Notes under the pieces: generated by a model
What the model saw: the letters and a program-made list of their open reading frames with translations, nothing else
Databases searched by the model: none
Told to the model about the DNA's origin: nothing
Part shown: in pieces, positions 57,931-64,000 of the stretch
Position numbering within the stretch: the first letter of the stretch is position 1
How the letters are laid out: the number at the start of each line of letters is the position of its first letter
Made by a program: the position numbers and the translations under genes
Assembly: GCA_947044405.1 (NCBI GenBank)
Contig: CAMRHE010000322.1
Location: forward strand, 124,001 to 188,000
Direction of reading: 5' to 3'
From: Leptodactylus fallax
Lineage: Eukaryota > Chordata > Amphibia > Anura > Leptodactylidae
DNA: 64,000 nt

Positions 57931-58390
57931 TATTTCCCAGTGAAACAATGGGGAGAATATTAATCAGTTTCTGGATCGTAAGTGGACTGGCTTTATTGGA
58001 AAAGCAAACAAAGTACTAGTTGCTTCAATCTGGGTATTTTAAACGTAATAATATAGATTATTATATAAAGATCTTCATCACCTTCTTGTTCATTTGAGGA
58101 CTTTAGTTACACATCTAACAGGCCTTCAGCAATGACCTTTTGGTTACCTCCAGATTATGTGAGGCCTAACCTGGCGGAGGGGGCAACTCAGGTTAGTGTC
58201 AAATGAAAAATAAACAACTATCTTCTCATCACAAACCCTAAAGCCTTACCAGAAAAACAACCAGTCAAACGGCCATACTGTTTGTATGGTTTTAGAAGAA
58301 AGGGGTCAAACAAGTATAGTCATATCGAGATGTAGTGTGTACTTGACTACAAATATACATTTGGAGAGTATACAAAGAGTTGTACTAAAG
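57931..58390. other. Intergenic DNA
   Basis: Unassigned. Confidence 0.35.
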
Positions 58391-58620
58391 CTGGGTTCAC
58401 ACCTGCACCCGGTCTGTGCCTGGGGATTTCGTTTCCCATTCCTCTTTAAAAATGCGGAGAGAAAAGTCCTGCAAGCAGCACTTTTCCCTCCGCATTTTCT
58501 GCCCTTTTCGGGCGGAAACCTAGCGGACCCCATTATAGTCTATGTGGTCCGCGGGTTTCCGAAGTTACCCACTTTTTTAAGCAGATTAAGCGGACCCCCA
58601 AACGGAAACCAGAACACATG

Positions 58621-59594
58621 TGTAAGAGACAGCCAATGTTGTCCTAAGCTTTATTTGTCTGTAGAAATTGTTAATGTTGAATGTATTTCTGTGATTCTGT
58701 TCCTTTAAGACAGCAGCCATTGTAATTGTGACATGATGCTGGAGTGAGACCCCCCCCCCCTTTTATATCAGCCTGTCTGTTCTGCAGACAGAGTGTGAGC
58801 AGAGAAGCAGGAAGTGACGAGACAGAGAGCAGCAGCCATCTTGGCAAGTGTTGTATGGAACTGGTGTGGATATTTTTCTGTACAGCTAAGCTGTATCTTG
58901 GTCCAGAGACAAACAGAGTGTAAAGAGACAACAGGACTAGTGAGTCCACGTGAAAGGAACTGTGCTTAGTGGCTGATCAGTGAGACTGACATTGTGACTG
59001 TGTATATGGATACCACAGATAGAGACTCGCAGTGCTGTTGATGTACTGGACAGCACCTGCTAAATCCCGGCTTACATCCCAGCTCAGTGTATGGATTCGG
59101 CAGGACTGTCAGTGTGCTGAGTGGAATCTGCTGTTGGATTACATTGCATTCATTGGGTTTTCCTGTTAAAGAGAACTTCATTTCTCCTGAGATCCTGATA
59201 ACAGTGAGGAGAGGACGCTTCACTATAAAAGAAAGGAACGACTTTGGGCCCCACCGCGCGCTTCTACGGACTGTAAGCGGTCCACCTGGACCACTGGGGA
59301 AAAGGGGGTGCACCCAAATGTGATGTCAGGGTCAGTTAGGGATAGTTTTGAGTATATTGTTCATTCAGTGTCCATACTGCAGAAGTGGACAGAGTAAAAG
59401 CGGAAACCATTGCAGAATTTGCCTTGAAATTGTTCATGCTATATTGTATATTTTGCTTGTCTTTATCCCTGTCATTTTACCTTCAAATAGCCTTTATTAA
59501 CTTATAGTAAATATATATTCTTTTCTTGAACTACCGCGTGTGTGTTCATTTCTGGTTGCGGAGTCCAAACCACCTGCCTTGCTCTCGGTTCACA
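58621..59594 (+). repeat. 5' LTR of the gypsy element
   Basis: TGTAAGAGAC...GGTTCACA, nearly identical to 62950-63924. The ends TG/CA are canonical. Confidence 0.94.
59224..59230 (+). promoter_or_regulatory. Candidate TATA box in the 5' LTR
   Basis: TATAAAA about 365 bp before the LTR end, conserved in the three LTR copies. It is the best visible candidate for the transcription start region. Confidence 0.5.
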
Positions 59595-59597
59595 AAT

Positions 59598-59615
59598 TGG
59601 CGTAGTCGGCAGGAT
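59598..59615 (+). promoter_or_regulatory. Primer-binding site, tRNA-Ser type
   Basis: TGGCGTAGTCGGCAGGAT begins three bases after the LTR CA and is complementary to the CCA-ended 3' terminus of vertebrate tRNA-Ser (ATCCTGCCGACTACG plus CCA). Confidence 0.85.
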
Positions 59616-59627
59616 CCGCTTACCAGA

Positions 59628-60308
59628 ATGGACGGTGACGCACCCGTTAGAGAGAATGATGCTGGAGGAAGAATGCCAGCAGGGGCTATAATGAGTCAGT
59701 TAGCTAAATTTGATGGCAATAATATGTCAGTGAGTATGTGGGTGGAACAGATACAAATGATACAGCGAATGTACCAGACCGCACCAGAAGTACTAGTAGA
59801 GCTAGCAATATTGACATTACAAGGGGATGCTAAGACCACGGTGATACTGAGGCCATTTGAACAAAGGCAGACATTTGAGCAAGTAGTCCAGATTCTAGAA
59901 ACCATCTATGGAGAAACTGCATTGCTGGGGTCTCTGCAGGCTCGGTTCTTCCAGAGGGTACAACAGGAGAATGAAAGCCTTCCCCAATATGCAAATGCCC
60001 TACAAGAACTGCTCCGAGATATTCAAAGGAAGGAAAGAGGGGGCTCGCCAGCCTTCTGTAACCCTGATCGGACTCTCCGTGACCAGTTTGTCCTGGGGAT
60101 ACGTGACGGCAGTTTAACTGTGACTATGCAGGATTTTATACGACGAGAGACTGATGCTAAATTCCATGATGTACAGGTAGAGGCCATCTCCCGTGCCAAT
60201 AGTATGGTCCCGAGGCCGCAGACCGCAGTTGGAGTTACTTTGTCACAGGGGGCTAGTTCTGGCTCAGAGACAGTAGAAAAAGGGACGGTTAAAGAAATGT
60301 CTCGGTGA
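59628..60308 (+). pseudogene. Gypsy gag, 3' part deleted
   Basis: The ATG at 59628 follows the primer site by 12 bases. 226 codons. The region with WVEQIQMIQRMY, LTLQGDAKTTVI, ARFFQRVQQENESLPQYANA and DQFVLGIRDG has the helical capsid-like pattern of retrotransposon gag. No zinc knuckle is found. The frame stops at 60306-60308, just past the junction with pol-derived sequence at about 60295, so the nucleocapsid and everything up to the RT active site were lost. Confidence 0.8.
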
Positions 60309-62976
60309 CTTCAACTTTGAGTTCACTCTCATCTACTTGGATGACATTATAGTGTATTCTGCGACCTTTGAAGACCATCTCCACCAGTTGGGGCAAGTAT
60401 TTCGAAGATTGCGGGAACATGGGCTCAAATTGAAACCCAGTAAATGTCGGTTGTTCCAATCTGAAATTGATTACTTGGGTCACCGCGTATCAGGAGAAGG
60501 GGTGAGACCATCAAGAGACAAGATAGCGGCTGTTCAAGATTGGCCAATACCGACTACCCTGCGAGAAGTGAGGGCGTTCCTTGGAGTAGCCGGTTACTAT
60601 CGACGGTTTATTAAGGATTTCGCCAAGGTAGCAGCACCACTTAATGCTCTCCTACGAGGCACATCCGGTGGTCCAAAGAACCGGTCCGTGAAGTGGGGAC
60701 CTGAACAGGAACAAGCCTTCCAGGCATTGAAGGATGCACTGACAACAGCCCCAATCTTGGCATATGCTGATTACCACTTGCCGTTCCAGCTGTATACAGA
60801 TGCAAGCCTGTATGGTCTTGGAGCAGTGCTTTCCCAGCTTCAGGATGGCCAGGAGAGGGTCATAGCATACGGCAGCCGGTCTTTGAGAGATTCTGAAAGA
60901 AACCCCGAGAATTATAGTTCATTTAAGTTGGAGCTGTTGGCACTGGTATGGGCCATGACCGAGAAATTCTCTGAATATTTGACCGGTGCTGAAGTTTTAG
61001 TACTGACTGACAACAACCCACTAGCTCACCTGGAAAATGCCAAGCTCGGGGCGTTAGAGCAGAGGTGGATAGCCCGAATGTCTAAGTTCAATTACCGCAT
61101 TAAGTATCGGTCCAAGACAGAGAACCAGAATGCTGACGGACTTTCTAGGGTAACCGCCCAGACCCCCACAGTAGACGTGGATCATGAGTTGGAGCATGTG
61201 GAGGTGCCCGACTTCAGCAGATTTTCACAGGCCTTGGCCGCCGCTAATCAGTTTGAGATGGAGGGGACTGAAACGGCTCCTTTCTTTGGTCCCTCACGAC
61301 AGGAATGGGCACAGATACAACAGACCCATGAGGGGCTGGCGCAGATAATCAAGTGTGTTGAGAAAGGCCAGAAGCCCTGTAGAGAGGAAAGAGAACGACT
61401 GACACGTGAGATATTATCTGTTCTGAGTCAGTGGGAAAAGTTGGAGATGAAAAATGGAGTGCTATGCCGAAAGGTCTATTTACCTTCTGAGATCGACATT
61501 CGATACCAAATTGTGGTGCCTAGTGAACTGGCTCGCTCGTTGGCAGTTGAGGCTCATAATAAGAATGGACATTTTGGTCATGAGAAGACCTTTCGTTGGT
61601 TACAGCGACTGATTTACTGCCCTGGTCTTCGTCAAATGGTCGAAGAAGTATGCCGCAGCTGTCGAACTTGTGAGATCCATAAGGCACTAGAACAGAGAGC
61701 TCCCCTGCAAACCATCGTGACCCAGGAACCTTTAGAAATCGTCATGATAGACTATCTAATGGTTGGCCCATCCAATAGCGGACACCAGTATTGCCTCGTA
61801 ATGGTGGATCACTTCACCAAATTTGCGGTGGTAACCGCCACCAAGGACCAGACAGCTGAGTCAGCAGCTCGTGCTCTGTGCCAAGATTTCATGCGAGTAT
61901 ATGGGTGTCCCCAACGCATCCACTCCGACCAGGGCGCCTGCTTTGAGGGACACGTAATGAAAGAAGTTCAACGTATCTACGGGATAAAGAAGTCGCACAC
62001 GACTCCATACCACCCTCAGGGAAATGGGGCCTGTGAAAGATTCAACAGAACTCTGCTACAGATGCTGCGGACTCTGGAGGAAGACAAGAAGTTACAGTGG
62101 CCTCAGTTCTTGTCTGAAATGGTGTGGGCCTATAACAATCAGGTCCATTCTACAACGGGGTACTCTCCTTATACACTTCTCTTTGGGCGGTCTGGGCGAA
62201 GTATAGGAGAATTACAGTTGAATGATGTGGATGGGTTCCCTCCGAGGGATCCAACCTCTTGGGTGCGGGCGCACCGGCAGAGACTTGAGACGATCCATCG
62301 ATTGGTGCGGCAGCGCCTGCAAGAACATCCCCATCCTGATAAGACCCCAGTGCAAGAAGCACCATTGCAACCAGGCGACCTGGTGCTAGTTCGTGTCAAG
62401 AAACCCCAAGGGAAATTGGAAAGCCGATGGGAGGCTTTGCCGTATCGTGTTGTTGGCCGCAAGTATGCGAATGGGCCAGTGTACCAGGTCCAGAAAGAAG
62501 GAACTGATTGTGTTCGAGTACTTCACCGAAATATGTTGCGCCTGTGTCATTCTGAAGGGACAAATCACGATGGGCCTGCCAATGTGAATGAGCTCCCACA
62601 GTCAGAGAATGGAGGTGCGGAATGGGCCTCCGACGAGGAGGATGATTGTTGGCCGATCCCTGCTCCTGGGGATGTTCCACCTGTGACTACTGTATCTCCG
62701 GCCTGTGCCCCCTCTGGTGCGGAATCCGCTGGTCCTTCTCAGCCCATAGCTGCAGCACCCCATAATATACCACCGGTCCTCAGACGGACCACTAGGCCAA
62801 ATGCTGGTATTCCCCCTGTTCGGTATGCGCAGGATGAGTTTGTTTGGCCTGCCATACATCGGTATACCACCACCCCGGGCAAAAAAGAACACCCCCCTGG
62901 GTTTACAGGCAGAGGCGGGGGGGGCCAAAATCTTAAAGTGGGGGGAATATGTAAGAGACAGCCAATGTTGTCCTAA
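60298..62976 (+). pseudogene. Gypsy pol: RT remnant, RNase H, integrase
   Basis: Open without stops from the deletion junction to 62976. It begins just before the RT box YLDDIIVYS, followed by the RT thumb (YLGHRVSGEGV, RAFLGVAGYYRRF). RNase H spans about 60757-61150 (LYTDASLYGLGAVL, LELLALVWAM, LTDNNPLAHL, NADGLSR). Integrase has an HHCC zinc domain (HNKNGHFGHEKTF ... CRSCRTC, about 61550-61670) and a DD35E core (Asp at about 61750, SDQG at about 61925, GACERFNRTL at about 62030). A GPY/F-like module follows (LPYRVVGRKYANGPVYQV, about 62430-62490). The protein lacks a start, protease and the RT fingers. RNase H and integrase look undamaged. Confidence 0.88.
62935..62949 (+). promoter_or_regulatory. 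Polypurine tract
   Basis: AAAGTGGGGGGAATA immediately before the 3' LTR, purine-rich as needed for plus-strand priming. Confidence 0.75.
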
Positions 62977-63924
62977 GCTTTATTTGTCTGTATAAATTGT
63001 TAATGTTGAATGTATTTCTGTGATTCTGTTCCTTTAAGACAGCAGCCATTGTAATTGTGACATGATGCTGGAGTGAGACCCCCCCCCCCCTTTTATATCA
63101 GCCTGTCTGTTCTGCAGACAGAGTGTGAGCAGAGAAGCAGGAAGTGACGAGACAGAGAGCAGCAGCCATCTTGGCAAGTGTTGTATGGAACTGGTGTGGA
63201 TATTTTTCTGTACAGCTAAGCTGTATCTTGGTCCAGAGACAAACAGAGTGTAAAGAGACAACAGGACTAGTGAGTCCACGTGAAAGGAACTGTGCTCAGT
63301 GGCTGATCAGTGAGACTGACATTGTGACTGTGTATATGGATACCACAGATAGAGACTCGCAGTGCTGTTGATGTACTGGACAGCACCTGCTAAATCCCGG
63401 CTTATATCCCAGCTCAGTGTATGGATTCGGCAGGACTGTCAGTGTGCTGAGTGGAATCTGCTGTTGGATTACATTGCATTCATTGGGTTTCCCTGTTAAA
63501 GAGAACTTCATTTCTCCTGAGATCCTGATAACAGTGAGGAGAGGACGCTTCACTATAAAAGAAAGGAACGACTTTGGGCCCCACCACGCGCTTCTACGGA
63601 CTGTAAGCGGTCCACCTGGACCACTGGGGAAAAGGGGGTGCACCCAAATGTGATGTCAGGGTCAGTTAGGGATAGTTTTGAGTATATTGTTCATTCAGTG
63701 TCCATACTGCAGAAGTGGACAGAGTAAAAGTGGAAACCATTGCAGAATTTGCCTTGAAATTGTTCATGCTATATTGTATATTTTGCTTGTCTTTATCCCT
63801 GTCATTTTACCTTCAAATAGCCTTTATTAACTTATAGTAAATATATATTCTTTTCTTGAACTACCGCGTGTGTGTTCATTTCTGGTTGCGGAGTCCAAAC
63901 CACCTGCCTTGCTCTCGGTTCACA
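62950..63924 (+). repeat. 3' LTR of the gypsy element
   Basis: Near-identical to 58621-59594, with one extra C in the C-run near 63080 and about seven substitutions. TATAAAA at 63554-63560. Confidence 0.94.
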
Positions 63925-64000
63925 ACAAGGCCCCCCACCCACCCCCATGTGTCAACCCAGCGTAACTAGGTTTTACCCCCCCCCCAAACCCTAAAAAATT
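63925..64000. other. C-rich flank
   Basis: Poly-C tracts around ATGTGTCAACCCAGC, the likely right end of the split MITE. The window ends here. Confidence 0.4.

Larger units (their letters stand above)
58621..63924 (+). mobile_element. Ty3/gypsy LTR retrotransposon with internal deletion
   Basis: 5.3 kb with two LTRs (974 and 975 bp) differing at about seven positions and one C-run length by eye. It has a tRNA-Ser-type primer site, a gag remnant, pol from the RT catalytic box to the end of integrase, and a polypurine tract. Domain order RT-RNase H-integrase is that of Ty3/gypsy. Nucleocapsid, protease and the N-terminal part of RT are missing. Flanks ACATG and ACAAG agree in four of five bases, so a clean duplication is not shown. 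Confidence 0.92.
58391..63961. mobile_element. MITE (GCTGGGTTCACAC family) split by the gypsy element
   Basis: 58391-58620 starts GCTGGGTTCACACCTGC and has the interior typical of the GGTTCACACTAG-type repeats (GCGGACCCCATTATAGTCTA). Past the gypsy element, ATGTGTCAACCCAGC (63947-63961) is close to the complement of that start. The simplest reading is one MITE with the LTR element inserted near its right end. The short poly-C stretch between them is unexplained. Confidence 0.5.

Overview
This window looks like non-coding, transposon-saturated DNA from a vertebrate, most likely an amphibian (frog). That call rests on the combination of several Tc1/mariner lineages, a DIRS-type tyrosine-recombinase retrotransposon, a Penelope-like element, a Ty3/gypsy element with a tRNA-Ser primer site, CR1/L1-like LINE fragments and many TTAA-flanked palindromic MITEs. 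No convincing multi-exon host gene, rRNA or tRNA gene was recognised. Species assignment is inference.

Layout. 0-2 kb: a Tc1-like element (A) inserted in a TA microsatellite. 2-8 kb: old MITE and hAT-like repeats. 8.3-11.1 kb: a Penelope-like element (minus strand; RT plus GIY-YIG endonuclease) with a 14-bp target duplication. 12.9-14.6 kb: Tc1-like element B, copy 1, broken by a 13-bp deletion. 16-21 kb: MITEs and a 5'-truncated L1-like LINE. 21.4-23.9 kb: a CR1-like LINE split by a non-autonomous hAT that carries a minisatellite. 23.9-24.8 and 28.6-29.7 kb: two inverted copies of a TTAA-flanked (piggyBac-type) element. 29.7-31.0 kb: Tc1-like C remnant. 32-34.5 kb: a LINE fragment and MITEs. 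36-38.2 kb: Tc1-like D fragment and Tc1-like E. 40.4-42.6 kb: a palindromic MITE with Tc1-like F inserted in one arm. 44.4-45.4 kb: a solo LTR of the gypsy family found at 58.6 kb. 47.3-54.8 kb: a three-level nest, in which a Tc1-type MITE contains a DIRS element, and the DIRS recombinase gene contains an intact Tc1-like B copy. 54.9-55.6 kb: a hAT-type MITE. 57.6-57.9 kb: an uninterrupted copy of the MITE that hosts the DIRS. 58.4-64 kb: an almost complete gypsy element, with two near-identical LTRs and an internal gag-pol deletion, apparently inserted in another MITE.

Function. These genes are parasites and do not form one pathway. The only apparently intact transposon enzyme is the 340-aa DD34E transposase at 52049-53071, whose catalytic residues fall at the same positions as in Sleeping Beauty. 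The DIRS element keeps the diagnostic parts of its replication scheme (inverted terminal repeats, an internal complementary region, and RT/RNase H, methyltransferase-like and tyrosine recombinase domains), but it has a frameshift in RT and is interrupted by the Tc1. The gypsy element keeps RNase H and integrase but has lost nucleocapsid, protease and the N-terminal part of RT. I found no unambiguously new biological system. The most informative material is the nested insertions with readable empty sites, the intact transposase, and the long-TIR Tc1 whose terminal repeats contain the end of its own gene.
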